64,000 bases of DNA from assembly GCA_028583685.1 (NCBI GenBank), contig JAMXIF010000220.1:40550297-40614296 (forward strand). Reading direction: 5' to 3'. Positions 1-11,605 of the stretch are shown in pieces (the first letter of the stretch is position 1; the number at the start of each line of letters is the position of its first letter). The position numbers and the translations under genes are program-made. The stretch comes from Petaurus breviceps papuanus (taxonomy: Eukaryota > Chordata > Mammalia > Diprotodontia > Petauridae). A model generated the notes under the pieces. The model searched no databases and was not told the origin of the DNA. It saw only the letters and a program-made list of their open reading frames with translations.

Positions 1-318
1 CCAAACTGTCCAACCATTACATCCATACCAAATCAACATCTGGGTTTCAACATCTGGGTTTTTCAAAGCTGTGGGGCTCTGGACAACGGCTTCCCAGAAT
101 CCAGATCAAATCACAGAACACTTCTCAAAGTGAGCCCCCAAAACAAAGCTACACATCAGGGCTTATATAGCCTTCTCCTGGCTCAGACAATGTAACAACC
201 TTCTGGACCCACTGGCCAATCAAGAAGTATCTACTGAAAAGCAAGCCTCCCACACCAGGCTCCAGGTGCACTCTAGCCTAGGGGCAGGGAAGATTTTTAA
301 ATTTGCATTTCCATTACA
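1..318 (-). mobile_element. Solo-LTR-like fragment (copy 1)
   Basis: It aligns by eye along its length with the more complete copy at 19042-19674. Read on the minus strand it starts TGTAATGG and has an ATTGG box about 55 bp before a TATATAAG box, as expected of an LTR promoter. It is cut by the window start, so its other end and target duplication cannot be seen. It is an old, decayed ERV-type fossil; the exact family is not assigned. Confidence 0.5.
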
Positions 319-498
319 ACAATACATCTTACAATCCTGTACTCTCTTTCACAGGGAAGAAACAGATGTGGTTGTTTCAAGTTCCAAGCTCACCAAATTT
401 TACTGTGGGACACATATCACTCCATTTCCCCCTTAACAATAGCGTGAGAAACTGTATGATTTCTGTTTGGTTACAATTTAGGAAAACTATATTGACAG

Positions 499-655
499 CA
501 GAAGTTTTTAACCTTTTTTCTTTATCATAGGCCCTTTTGGTAGACTTGTGAAACTTGTGGTCCTCTACACAGAATAGCTTTAAATGCATGAAGTTAAATA
601 TATGGTACTACAAAGAAATGAATTATTTTGAAATATAGTTATTACTATAGATTAA
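499..655 (+). mobile_element. Old hAT-type MITE (CAGGGGTTCTTAACC class), fragment
   Basis: The left end resembles the terminus CAGGGGTTCTTAACCTTTT and is followed by a block ending in AAATGCATGAAGTTAAAT. The same family recurs at 48432-50207 (minus, interrupted, both ends visible) and 51013-51155. The 180 bases before it (319-498) show no gene or recognised repeat. Confidence 0.45.
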
Positions 656-734
656 AAAAAAAACATGTTTCCCAGTCCTAGATTAAGGACACCTACAAGA
701 ACAGGATTTCTAAGATCTACCATCACATTTTGTT

Positions 735-985
735 GGTGTTGTACAGGTATTTTGTTCATGTTTGACTCTTTGTGACATTATTTAGGGTTTTCTTGGCAAA
801 GATACTGGAGAGGTTTGGCATTTCATTCTATAGCTCATTTTACAAATGAAGAAACTAAAACAGAGCTAAGTTACTTGCCCAGGATCCCACAGCTAGTAAA
901 TACATGAAGATAGATTTTTAACTCAGGCCCTCCTGATTCCAGGCTTCATACTATATATACTACCTAACAATAAATCTACTGACCC
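735..985 (-). mobile_element. MAR1-type tRNA/CORE SINE
   Basis: Reverse complement of the marsupial MAR1 pattern. The unique tail (TTTGTGACATTATTTAGGG, then TTGGCAAAGATACTGG) comes first, followed by the conserved core with ACAAATGAAGAAACT, the CACAGCTAGTAA block and the tRNA-like head near 985. It is moderately diverged. Confidence 0.75.
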
Positions 986-1352
986 CATCAAAAAATTAAG
1001 ATAATAGTCTGGCTTGACATGTTTTTGATGAGACCATATCAGGTCTTTGTAATCCTCCTTCCTTTTCTATATGTTAACTAGCCATTCGTTTAAAAAATAC
1101 ATCACAAAATTTTACCTGAATTTTGCCAGTCAAGTTTACTGACCTGTAGATTTCAGACATCTATTTCCCTTTTTTGAAACTTAGAAGAAAATTTGCCCTT
1201 CTCCAGTCTTAAAGAACCTTGCCAGCTTGCTATCATCTTTCAGAGCTTACTGCCAATGTCTCAACAATCATATTTTTCAGGTCCATCCAAGCCCTAGGAC
1301 AAAGTTCTTCTGGGATTGAACTCATCAAAAGCAAGAAGGTAACAAACTAGAG
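986..1352. other. No gene; probable ancient interspersed repeat
   Basis: The text (for example TTTGCCCTTCTCCAGTC and the block around 1250-1320) resembles an old amniote interspersed repeat that I cannot name. No ORF, RNA gene or regulatory site is seen. Confidence 0.3.
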
Positions 1353-1468
1353 CAGGGATGGGGAACCTGTGACGTTTTGGCCACCTATTGCCTTCTGGGT
1401 CCTTGAGTGCAGTCTTTTGACTGAGTCCAAATTATATAGAACAAATCTTTTTATTAAGAAATACGTGT
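1353..1468 (+). mobile_element. hAT-type palindromic MITE, left half
   Basis: It begins CAGGGATGGGGAACCTGT, matching the MITE at 21629-21831, and proceeds to the central AATCTTTTTATTAAG block. Flanks 1345-1352 (AACTAGAG) and 5935-5942 (TACTAGAA) share the inner six bases ACTAGA, an 8-bp duplication close to the hAT preference nTCTAGAn. The right half is at 5848-5934; an L1 nest separates them. Confidence 0.7.
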
Positions 1469-1653
1469 AAATAGAGTGGTGGATGAGTGGATTATGTTAG
1501 GTACATAAGACACATTAGTCAATGACTATAGTAATCTACTATGTGATAAACCCAAAGACTCCAGTTTCTGGGATAAGAACTCAATATTTTACGAAAACTG
1601 CTGGGAAAAATGAAAAATAGTATGGTAGAAACTGGGCATAGACTAATTTCTTT
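1469..1653 (+). mobile_element. L1 ORF2 fragment, first part (split by half-L1)
   Basis: It corresponds to the L1 ORF2 region also seen at 59030-59160 (CCATAGTAATCT-like block, then AAATTGCTGGGAAAA). It ends in the 17-base sequence 1637-1653 that is repeated exactly at 4512-4528, where the same L1 resumes. Confidence 0.65.
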
Positions 1654-4511
1654 TCTTTCTTTTCTTTTTTTTTTTGCATCTTAACCTTTTATTTACTTAT
1701 TTTTAGTTTTCCATATTAATTTCGACGAGATTTTGAGATATAAATTTTCTCCCCATCTTTACCATACCCCACCCTAAGATAGCAGGCCTACTGAATATTC
1801 ATTTCATCCAGTCTTCTTTCTCTTATACCCTCCCTCCTCCTCTCTCCCTAGCTTCCTAGTAGGGCAAGATGAATTTCTATACCACAGTGCCTGTCTATCT
1901 TATTTCCCAGTTCCATGTAAAACAACAACAACATTTTTTTTAACATTTGCTTTTAAAACTTCGATTTCCAGATTCTTTCCCTTCTTTCCTCCTCACCTAC
2001 CCTCATTGGGAAGACAAACAATTCAATATAGTTTGTAAATGTGTATTTATGCAAAACGTTTCCATAGTAGTTATATTATGAAAGTCTAACTGTATTTCCC
2101 TAGATCCTATCCCACACCCACTTATTCTATTTTCTACATTGACCCTGTCCCTTTTCAAAAGTGTTTGCTTCTAACTACCCTCTTTCCCAATATGCCCTCC
2201 CTCCTATTATCTCCGCTCTTATCCCCTTCCTCCCTACTTTCCTGTAGGGTAATATACCCTGAGTGTGTGTGTTATTTCCTTATTAAGCCAAATTCAATGA
2301 GAGTAAGGTTGACCTATTCCCTTTCTCCTTCTGGCTCTTCCCCTCCATTGTAACAGTTTTCTCTTGCCTCTTTTATATGAGATAATTTATGCTATTCCAT
2401 CTCTCCCTTTCTCCTTCTCCCATTATATTCCTCTCTCACCTTTTAATTTTATTTTTTAGATATCATCCCTTCCTATTCAACTAACCCTGTGCCCTATGTC
2501 CATATATACATGTGCACACACATACACACACTCACATATGTATTTATACACACATATGCCATCCCATACACACATATATATGTATTCATTCATATATATA
2601 TATATATATATACACATATATATTCCCTTAAACTATCCTCATACTGAGAAAAATCTCATGAGTTACAATGATCATTTTTCCATGTAAGAATGTAAATATT
2701 TCAACTTGATTAAGTTTCTTATGATTTTTTTTCCTGTTTACCTTCTCATGCTTCTCTTGCTTCTTGTATTTGAAAGTCAAGTTTTCTGTTTAACTCTGTC
2801 ATTTTTTCAGTAAGAATACTTTAAAGTCTTCTATTTTATTGAATAACCATATTTCCCTCTAAAAAATTATTCTCAGTTTTGCTGGTTAGGTGATTCTGGG
2901 TTTTAGTCCTTGCTCCTTTGAACTCTGAAATATCATATTCCAAGCCCTATGATCCCTTAATGTAGGTGCTCCTAGATCTTGTGTTATCCTGATTGTGTTT
3001 CCACAATGCTCAAATTGTTTCTTCCTGGCTGCTTGTAATAGTTTCTCCTTGACCTGGGAACTCTGGAATTTGGCCATGATATTTCTAGGGGTTTTCTTTT
3101 TGGGATCTTTTTTTCCAGAGGAGATCAGTGAATTCTTTCAATTTATATTTTTCCCTCTGGTTCTAGAATATAAGGGCAATTTTCATTGAGAATTTCTTGA
3201 AGGATGATTTCCACACCCAGTTTTTGATCATGACTTTCAGGTAGTCCAATAATTTTAAAATTATCTCTCCTGGATCTATTTTCTGGGTCAGTGGTTTTTG
3301 CAATGATATATTTCATATTGCGTTCTAATTTTTTGTTTGGATCTGTTTTATTGTATCTTGATTTCTCATAAAGCCATTAACTTTCATTTGCTTCAATCTA
3401 ATTTTGAAGGACTTATTCTCTTCAGTAAGCTTTTGAAATTCTTTTTCCATCTGACAAATTTGGCTTTTCAATGCATTCTTCTCCTCATTGGCTTTTTGGG
3501 CCTCTTTTGCCCTTTGAGTTAGTCTATTTTTTAAGGTGCTATTTTCTTCAATACATTTTTGGGTCTCCTTTAGCAGACTATTGACTCACTTTTCATGATT
3601 TTCTTGTATCATTTTCATTTCTTTTCCCAATTTTTCTTCCACAAAATCTCTTACTTAATTTTCAAAATTCTTCTTGAGCTCTTCCATGGCTTGTAACCAA
3701 TTCATATTTTTCTTGGAAGCTTTTAATGCAGGAGTTGAGACTTTGTTGTTTTTTCTGGTTCCATGTTTTGACCTTTTTTGTCCCCCAAAAAGGATTCTAT
3801 GGTCTGATTGTGCTTCTTTTGCTTGTTCATGTTGCCAGCTAATTACTTGACTTTTGAGCTCTTTGCCATGGTAGAACTCTGCTTCTAGAGTAAAGAGAGC
3901 TGTCTCCCAAAATGGTGGTGTTTTCGCAAATGTTGTCAGAGGTCTGGGGAAGGCATCCTATCTACGGCTACCACAAGCTCTGGCACACTGGCCACACACC
4001 CCAGGACAACCACGCAAGACTGTGACCAGATCCAAGTAGGTCAAAGCAAGAGTGATTTCCCTTTGAATGGTCACTTGTTCCCCTTAAGATTTGCAGGCCA
4101 GGAACTCTGGAGGCAGCCATGGGGTAACAGCTGCAGCTGCCACACCACCTCTCACCCAGTGGGAAGATCATGCTCTTCTGTCACCTGGTTTCAACAGAGT
4201 TCCCCACTGACATTTTACTTTATCTTTGGCATTTATGGGTTGAGAATTCTGGAAATCACCACAGCTACTGGTGATTCACTCTCTTGATGTCTGCTCTGGC
4301 CAGTCTGTGCTGCTGTTTGGGGCTGCCCTGGGTCTGGGCCCACTGCCTGTCAACCTGACAGGCTGCCTGCATTGGCAGATTTGCTTCTCTCTGTTACTTT
4401 ATGGGTTCTGTAGCTCTAACATTTGTTTAGAGTCATATTTTATAGGTATTGAATGTGGTTGGAGAGGGAGCTGAAGCAGTTCCTGCTTACTCCATCATCT
4501 TGGTTCTGCCC
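1654..4511 (-). mobile_element. Full-length half-L1 (ORF1-only LINE) insertion
   Basis: It is flanked by an exact 17-bp target duplication (1637-1653 and 4512-4528). On the minus strand it starts GGGGCAGAACCAAGATGATG (the marsupial L1 5' end), runs through a 5' UTR to a decayed ORF1, and has an A-rich tail at 1654-1677. The ORF1 C-terminal domain is readable at 3077-2886 (KEKLLQAARKKQFEHCGNTI, then IRITQDLGAPTLRDHRAW), matching the L1 ORF1 C-terminal fold. No endonuclease or RT sequence occurs. The segment after ORF1 matches the L1 inter-ORF region and then a tail shared with copies near 10.3, 11.8, 28.4 and 48.8 kb. ORF1 has stops and is not functional. It was presumably mobilised by L1 machinery. 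Confidence 0.75.
2496..2612. repeat. CA/TA microsatellite inside half-L1
   Basis: Alternating CACA and ATAT tracts. Equivalent tracts lie at the same place in related elements near 24040-24075, 49570-49660 and 58265-58302, so the tract is part of the L1 family and not a random expansion. Confidence 0.75.
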
Positions 4512-5847
4512 CATAGACTAATTTCTTTCACTGTATACCAAAATAAAGTCAAAATGGGTACTTATTTAGATATAATTTCTGATACTATAAGCAAACTAGG
4601 AGATCAAGGGATAGTTTATCTGTAATATTTATGGAAATGTAAGAATTTGTGACCAAACAAGGGATAGGAAACATTTTAAAATGCAAAATGGATAATTTTG
4701 ATTACATTAAATTGAAAAAGTTTTGCAAAACAAAGCCAATGCAACCAAGATTAGGAGGGAAGTAGAAAATTGGGAAAGAATTTTTGTAACCAGAATCTCT
4801 GATAGCGGCCTCACTTCTAAAATATGTAGAGAACTCTGTCAAATTTTTAAGAACACAAGTCATTTTCCCATTGATAAATGGTCAAAGGATATGAACAGAC
4901 TGTTTTCAGAGGAAGAAATTAAAAACTATTTATAATCATATAAAAATGCTCTAAATCACTATTGATTAAAGAAATGCCAATCAAAACAACTCTTAGGTAC
5001 CACATCTCACCTTTCAGATTGTCAAACATGGCAAAACAGGAAAATTATAAATCCTGGAGAAGATGTAGGAAAATTGGAACATTAATGCCTTCTTTGTGGA
5101 GTTGTGAACTGATCCAACCATGCTGGAGATCAATTTGGGACTATGCCCAAAGGGCTATAAAAATGTGCATACCCTTTAATAGCAATACCACTTCTGTGAT
5201 TGCATCCCAAAGAGATCATCAAAACAGGAAAAGAGCCCACAAGTACAAAAATATTTATAGCAGCTTTTTTTGGTGTGGTGGCCAAGAACTGGAAATTGAG
5301 GAGATGCTTATCAACTGGGGAATGGTCAAATAAGTTGTGGTACATGAATATAATGAAATACTACTTTACTATAAAAAAGCGTGAGCAGGTAGCCTTCAGA
5401 AAAACCTGGAAAGACTTATATGAAGTGATGCTGAGTGAAGTGAGCAGGTCCAGGAGAACATTATACACAGTAACAACCACATTGTACAATGACTGACTTT
5501 GATAGACTTAACTCTTTTCAGCAACACAAGGACCTAAGAAAACTCGAAAAAACTCATCATGGAAAAACATCCAGAGGAAAAACTGTAGAATCTGAATGCA
5601 AATTAAAGCATACTATTTGCTCTTTTGTTTTGTTTTTTTTTTTCTTTCTCATGGTTCTTCCCATTTGTTCTAATTCTATACAACATGACTGATGTGAAAA
5701 TATCATTAATAAGAATGTATATGTAAAGCCCATATCAGATTGAATGTCATCTTTTGGAGAGATAAGGGAGGGAAGAGGAGAAAATTTTAAACTTATAGAA
5801 GTGAATGTTGAAAACCAAAAATAAATAAATAAATTTTAAAAATTATA
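4512..5847 (+). mobile_element. L1 ORF2 C-terminal region and 3' end, second part
   Basis: Translations recover the L1 ORF2 C-terminus: FPIDKWSKDMNRLFSEEEI (about 4870-4920), MIKEMPIKTTLRYHISPF (4962 on) and a Trp/Cys-rich segment with WRSIWDYAQRAIKMCIPF (about 5128-5180). The 3' end is the usual AATAAATAAATAAATT tail at about 5820. Several frame changes; inactive. Confidence 0.8.
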
Positions 5848-5934
5848 CTGTGAAATTTTGATTCAATCAGAGGGCCACATTTGAGGACCCAGAGGGCCAT
5901 ATGTGGCCTTGAGGTCACAGGTTTCCCACCCCTG
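5848..5934 (+). mobile_element. hAT-type palindromic MITE, right half
   Basis: It ends GGTTTCCCACCCCTG, the inverted counterpart of the left terminus at 1353. It contains AGAGGGCCATATGTGGCCTT, as in the intact copy at 21629-21831. Confidence 0.7.
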
Positions 5935-5954
5935 TACTAGAACCACCTGCTTTC

Positions 5955-6128
5955 TTTTTTTTTTTTTTTTAAGCAATTGGTGTTAAGTAACTTGCCCAAA
6001 GTTACACGGCCAGGTTGTGTGTGTGTGTGTGTGGGGGGGGGCTGTTAAGTATCTGATACCAGAACTGATCCCGGGTTGTTCTGACTCCAGGGCCAGCACT
6101 CTTACTCACTGCATCACCTAGCCACCCC
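5955..6128 (-). mobile_element. tRNA-derived SINE with internal GT/G tract
   Basis: T-rich end, then AAGCAATTGGTGTTAAGTAA, and a tRNA-like head ending CACCTAGCCACCCC at about 6127. A (GT)n plus G-run at about 6018-6043 interrupts it. Between this SINE and the Ig exon (6129-6524) no gene signal was found; a transmembrane exon was looked for there and not seen. Confidence 0.7.
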
Positions 6129-6524
6129 TCTTTTTCTTTATTAAAAATTCTGAAGTGAAAATGTCACTTCCTTCTGAAATCCTCTTGATTTATACCACCA
6201 CATGCATATTGACATTTATTTTCTTCTTTGTCAATTAAAAATGTTTCATTGGTCTAAAAATAAATTGATACAAGTTTAAAAAAATGAAACTTCCTGTTTT
6301 GAGGACTCTTGCATTTGTTGAACAAGTGGGCCTCACTCTATCTAAATTGTTCATGAGTGTATACAATTTGAGCATTTCACCACTTGTCTAGTATCTTTCC
6401 AAAGTGAAACATTAAATGTGGGACCAAAATTGACAAACTTAAGACTAAGAATATCAAGTTCTGCCAAGTGAGCAAGCCAAGTGGGCTTCCCTTCCATTTC
6501 CTTCCAATCCATTCTATTACTTAC

Positions 6525-6797
6525 CAACTACTCTCACTCTGGACTCTTTTCTGAGGCTCCAGACACGTACGGAACATGATATATCCCCATTGGGAGGTTC
6601 TTGTAGAAAGAGAGAGGTTTCTACATCAAAAAGACCATTATCCCCTGTTTTCACCTTGAAGTCTGATGACATAGACTGTCCCTGATGATTTTTCCATTGT
6701 ACATCAGGCTTAGGGAACCATCCAGCGGATCGACATATCAGCAAGGTGCCTGTATCTCTGTATCTCTCAAGAGAGATGACAGGGGATGACCCAAGAG
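6525..6797 (-). CDS. Butyrophilin-like gene, IgC-type domain exon
   Basis: A 273-bp exon encoding 91 residues plus split codons, on the minus strand. The acceptor is TTTTCTATAG before CTCTTGGG; the donor is GTTG followed by GTAAG. Both boundaries are phase 1, as in butyrophilin, BTNL, MOG and Skint genes. The product begins ALGSSPVISLERYRDTGT. It shows the membrane-proximal Ig hallmark CRSAGWFPKPDVQW, paired cysteines at about residues 22 and 75 (NGDISCSV), and the C-strand Trp at about 35. No stop or frame change. It lies 252 bp downstream of the IgV exon, a compact intron. Known of the family: type I membrane proteins that regulate T cells, including gamma-delta T cells. Inferred: a surface receptor of this group. 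Whether it is BTN, BTNL or Skint-like cannot be fixed without the rest of the gene. Confidence 0.85.
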
Positions 6798-7049
6798 CTA
6801 TAGAAAATGGGGAGTGAGATGAAAACAAAGATCAAATTTTGAGCATAGTTAGGATCATAACTTACCCTGCTCTAGGTAGTTCATTTTGTTTTTGTTTTGC
6901 GAGGATAGTGGAGGGACACCTTGCTTGTTTGCTTACTTCTTTTCTATCTATTGATCAAAGAGTAGGAAAAACTGACAACTCTGTTTTCAGCAGAATGTTC
7001 TAATTAACTGGACTTGAAGAAACTGTATCATTGTAAAGGAGCAACTGAC

Positions 7050-7397
7050 CTGCGACCTGTAGCTCCCAAGTGTTCTTCTGGTCAAAAGTTTGGGAGGCAA
7101 ACTGGCAGCCATACTTCCCTGAATCTGAAATGGATATATTCTTCAATTTTAAGGAGATTCTTCCTTCAGCAATGGCTACTTGCACAAATTGGGTTCTCCC
7201 CTGATATTCTTGCATTTGCTTCTTTGGCATTTCTTTCCCATTCTTGATTAGAAGCAGCACAGAAGATATTTGGTTCCTGAAGAAACTCACCTCCATGTCC
7301 TTCATATTAACCTTAGGTAAGACATGACAGGAGAAAATAACATCTTCTCCCACCAGTGCCTGAATAGGCTCATTTGGTCCAATCACCTGAAATTGAC
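7050..7397 (-). CDS. Butyrophilin-like gene, IgV domain exon
   Basis: A 348-bp exon of 116 codons on the minus strand. The acceptor is TTTTCCTACAG before GTCAATTTC; the donor is GTCGCAG followed by GTCAGT. Phase 1 at both ends. The product starts GQFQVIGPNEPIQALVGED, the typical butyrophilin IgV opening. Cysteines fall at about residues 24 (FSCHV) and 98 in DSGKYGC. EYQGRT (64-69) and the NIS sequon (87-89) also fit. Odd point: the near-invariant IgV tryptophan is replaced by Phe (about residue 39, MEVSFFRN); FRN there recalls Skint proteins. The frame is intact, and pairing with the IgC exon in the same phase argues for a functional gene. No signal-peptide exon was identified at 7398-9000, and no B30.2 exon occurs in the 6.5 kb downstream. 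This could be a gene running beyond the window or a stranded exon pair. Confidence 0.87.
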
Positions 7398-7619
7398 CTG
7401 TAGGAAAACCAAAAATGTCCATTAAGAATAGACATATGTCCATATAATGCACAGGGTTTGAATTAATTACAGAAAGGAATGATTCATGTTACTCCTCAAT
7501 CTTCAGCTTTTTTATGCAGTATATAATCTTCCTCTTTTTTAATTAACACAAAATAAAGTATCATGAGTTCAGAACTTATGCATAAATAATACATACATAA
7601 AATAACAAAATATAGTGTT

Positions 7620-7935
7620 GGAAGGGTTTTTAGATGCCATCTAGTACAACCATCCATTGAATGACAATATTATCTATGCAACATTCCTTTGAGGTGATCA
7701 TTCAGATCCTGCTTACTCATTACCAGTGACTGGGGATCACACTACCTAATAAGGCAGCCCATTCCATTCTAGGACAGCTCTAATTAGAAACATTCCTTAT
7801 AGTGTACTAAAGTCAGACTTCCTGCCCCTTCTCTCCATCATTTTAGTTTTCCTATTAGAGCTATACAGATTAAGTCAAATTCATCTTTCACAGACTTCAA
7901 ATATTTGAAAATTCATTACTAAATAAGAATTTATA
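7620..7935. repeat. Ancient amniote interspersed repeat
   Basis: Contains AGGCAGCCCATTCCATTCTA and the AGCTCTAATTAGAAACATTCC block, a pattern I recognise as an old, widespread repeat without recalling its name. A piece of the same family in opposite orientation is at 62905-63015. Confidence 0.5.
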
Positions 7936-8089
7936 GACGGATTGTAATCTGGACCAGTAGAAGAGGAACATATCCACGCTGATGAAATCATAGGTCCACG
8001 AGTCCACCAAAATATGGAACCATTATATGTTCCAAAATCTTCTTTTTTCTACATTATATTTCTACTGTTCTTCATAAAATGTGACTTCC

Positions 8090-8615
8090 AGTGTAGGGGA
8101 AAAATAGGAAACATAATGATTTCATGGCATCTTGGCAGACTAACAATATAGAAATCACCCGGTCATTTAGTGTCTTTATATTACAAAGGCTCCAACCTCT
8201 TTGTAAGCAAATTTAAAGGTGGTCTGGTCTTATCTGGTGTTGTAGTTAATAAGTGCCTTCTTTGGAATAAGAGACCCTAAAGTTGTTGTCTTAAAAGGAT
8301 TCTTCATAATTGCAAAACATTCCATCTCTTCCCCCTGTCTCCTGCCCTTGAGAAGAGAAAGATATCTTATGCTGATAATAAATCCTGTCACTTACAGTCC
8401 AAATACTCTTTTTCTCTACTCCTCTTTTGAAAAATGCTTTAGTTTTCTCTCCTAAATTAATACAGAGTGTAGCTATTCAGCTTTGTTCTCTGGGTTTGAA
8501 AGGTTATAAAAGCTAACTCTTTACCCTAGAAATCTGAATTTGGTATGAACTAGAGCAGCATTCCTTAGCATGCTAATAAATCCCTTTACTTTTAGTTTGG
8601 CACCATCTTATTTAT
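8090..8615 (+). mobile_element. Possible solo LTR
   Basis: A TATAAAAG box (about 8504) is followed about 70 bp later by AATAAATCCC (about 8575), the spacing of an LTR promoter and polyadenylation site. No internal retroviral region adjoins it. The ends are not fixed. An old fossil of unassigned family. Confidence 0.35.
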
Positions 8616-8619
8616 GTTT

Positions 8620-9530
8620 TTTTCACTTAATAATATTTTACTTTTTAAAATTATATGTAAAGATAATTTTCAAAATTGACTTTTTGGGTAAGATTTGAGT
8701 TCTAAAATGTTCTCCCTTACTTCTTTACCTCCCCCTGCTCAACACAGAAAGCAATCTGATATAGGTTATACATCTACAATCATGTTAAATATATTTCCAC
8801 ATTAGAAACCTTTTACAAGAAGAATCAGAACAAAGGGGGAAAACCATGAGAAAGGAAAAACAAAAAATAAAAAATGTGAAAATAGTATTCTTCAATTTAT
8901 GTTCAGATTCCAAAGTTCTTTCTCTGGATGCGGATAGTATTTTCTATTGGTACTGTCTTAAATTACTTTATTGCTAAAAAATACTAAGTCTATCAAAGTT
9001 GGCCATCGCACAACATACATACATGGCATACACACGTTATTAGTGTGCAGTGTTCTCCTGGGTCTGCTCTCTTCACTCTACATCAGTTCATGTAAGTCTT
9101 TCCAGGTTTTTCTGATTTCTTATAGAATAATAGTATTAAATTACATTTATATACTATGACTTGTTCAGCAATTCCTCAACTGATGGGCATCCATAGAATT
9201 TCTAATTCTTCTACACTATAAAAAGAACTGCTATAAATATTTTTCTACCTGTGGGTTCCTTTGCTTTTTTATGATACCTTTGGGACATAGACCTAGTAGT
9301 GGTATTGATGTATCAAAGGATATGAACAATTTTAGAGCACTTTGGCTATTGTTCTAAATTGTTCTCCAGAATGGTTGGATCAGTTCACAACTTCAACAAC
9401 AATCTGGCCTCCTTTCATCCATACATGGACATTGGACCAAATATATGCCTCCCTCAAGAGGACAAGAGAAGTCTCCAACAGCACCCATTTTGCCAACTTA
9501 TTCATCTTTTAATATATTATTTCATATTAT
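8620..9530 (-). mobile_element. L1 3' end, antisense
   Basis: Reverse complement of the marsupial L1 3' terminus: GAAAGCAATCTGATATAGG, AAAGTTCTTTCTCTGGATG, CATCAGTTCATGTAAGTC, TGATGGGCATCC and AGAATGGTTGGATCAGTTC occur in the expected order. The last hundred bases before 9530 are diverged. Confidence 0.75.
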
Positions 9531-10265
9531 TTTCTCTTTTAAAATGTGAATATTGGGGCAGAGCCAAGATGGCTGAGTAAAGTCAGGAACTTGCCTGAGC
9601 TCTCCTCCAAACCTTCCGAATACCTCCACAAAATGACTCTAAACAAATTCTACAGCAGCAGAACTCACAAAAAGACACAATAAAAAATTTCTAGCCCAAA
9701 ACAAGTTGGAAGTTTACCAGGAAGGGTCTATTGCATCAGAGTGAGAGAAAAGCACAATTGGTGCAGACCATGCCAGTTTAGACTGGATACCAGGAAACCT
9801 GGAGTAGGCCTTTAGTTAACTACTTTACAGACAGTAAGGGAGTCATATAACTGGTCAGAACAAAATTACATGGGACTTTTTGCTAGCATGAAGGCAAGAC
9901 TCTTTTGTTTTGCCCATACTCATATCTCAGTCACAGTCCTGGGTGGCAGTCTCAGGGAAAGGAAGAGCACTAGTATAGCAGAGTGTGCAGCAGAAGTGGA
10001 AGGGGGAGACCCTTATAGCTCAGGGGAAAACCTGAGTGCTTGGGGTCACTCACAGATCAGAGCACAGACCAGGAGAGTAGCAAACACCTTTCATTAGATC
10101 ATACCATCTCTGAAGAACTGAAAACTTCCTGGTCCCTATAAATTTATCTCTGAAAACAGTTGCACAAAATCCTTGAAAGTTGGGACAATTCATCCTGAAA
10201 GTAGAGTCCTACTTTAACTGAGTTAAAAGTCAAACAATAGGAAAAGAAGCAAACAACGGGGAAAA

Positions 10266-10361
10266 TTGGGGGTGGGAGTAGGGGAGAAAAATTTGTAACT
10301 CAAAATCTTGTGGAAATGAATGTTGAAAACTAAAAATAAATAAATAAATTGAAAAAAAAAA
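10266..10361 (+). mobile_element. Short half-L1 3'-end insert
   Basis: About 95 bp of the terminal tail (GGGGTGGGAGTAGGGG through AATAAATAAATAAATTG), nearly identical to 11762-11858. It lies within the 5' UTR/ORF1 start of the surrounding L1, which continues on both sides. A severely 5'-truncated retroposition. Confidence 0.65.
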
Positions 10362-11354
10362 CAAATCTCTGACTATAGAAAGTACTACAGTAACAAGAAA
10401 GATCAAAACATACAGTCAGAAGAAGACATCAAGGTTAAAGTTCCTACATCCAAAGCCTCCAAGAACAATGTAAAATTATCTTAGGCCATGGAAGAGCTCA
10501 AAAAGGATTTTGAAAATCAAGTAAGAGAGGAAGAGGAAAAAATGGGAATATAAATGAGATTGATGGAAGAAAATCATGCAAAAAGAATCAAGAGCTTCTA
10601 AAGGAGACACAAAAAATACTAAAGAAAATAATACCTTAAAGATCAGGCTAGACCAAATGGTCAAAGAGGTCCAAAAATCCAATGAGGAGAAGAATGCCTT
10701 AAAAAGCAAATTGACCAAATGGAAAAGGAGGCCTAAAATTCACTGAAGAACATTATTCCTAAAAAAAATTAGAATGCAGCAAATAGAAGCTAATGACTTT
10801 ATGAGAAAACAAGAAAAATAAAAACAAAACCAAAAGATGGAAAAAAATAGAAGACATTGTGAAATTTCCTCAATTGAAAACAACTGACCTAGAAAATAGA
10901 TCGAAGAAAGATAATTTAAGAATTATTTTATCTACCTGAGAGTCATGATAAAAAAAATAGCATAGGTATCATATTTCAAGAACTTATCAAAGAAAATTAC
11001 CCTGATATTCTAGAATGAAATAGTAAATTAAAATTGGAAAGAATCCACCAAACTCCTCCTGAAAGAGATCCCAAAATGAAAACTCCCAGGAATATTATAG
11101 CCAGAGTCTAGAGTTCCCAGGTCAAGGAGAAAACATTGCAATAAGCCAGAAAGAAATAATTCAAGTATCATGGTGTCACTCTCAGGATAATACAAGATTT
11201 AGCAACTTCTACTTTAAAGGATCACAGGACTTAGAATATTATATGCTAGAGGGCAAAGGAGCTCTGATTACAACCAAGAATCACCTATTCAGTAAAAACT
11301 GGGTCTAATCCTTTGGGAGTGGGGGAGGGATAAACATTCAAAGAGATAGAGGGT

Positions 11355-11554
11355 TTTATTTACTAAAACAAGATATCTGGAATAAGTGAGGGGCAGGATA
11401 GGATGGAGGGAAATATAGTCTTTCACAATATACTTACTATGGAAATGTTTTGCATAACTACACATGTACAACATATATTGAATTGCTTATATTCCCAGTG
11501 GGGGTGGGTGAGGAATGAAGAAGGGGAAAAATCTGTAACTCAAAGTTTTGAACA

Positions 11555-11605
<51 letters not shown>

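Noticed and set aside
4723-5333. Two ORFs with consistent protein-like sequence
   Set aside because: Both are L1 ORF2 C-terminal remnants, as are those at 12703-12939, 13995-14252 and 25474-26285 (minus).
8040-8130. Short minus-strand hydrophobic Met-start peptide (MKSLCFLFFPYTG) as a leader exon for the Ig gene
   Set aside because: No GT donor in the required phase 1 position, and a stop follows a few codons later.
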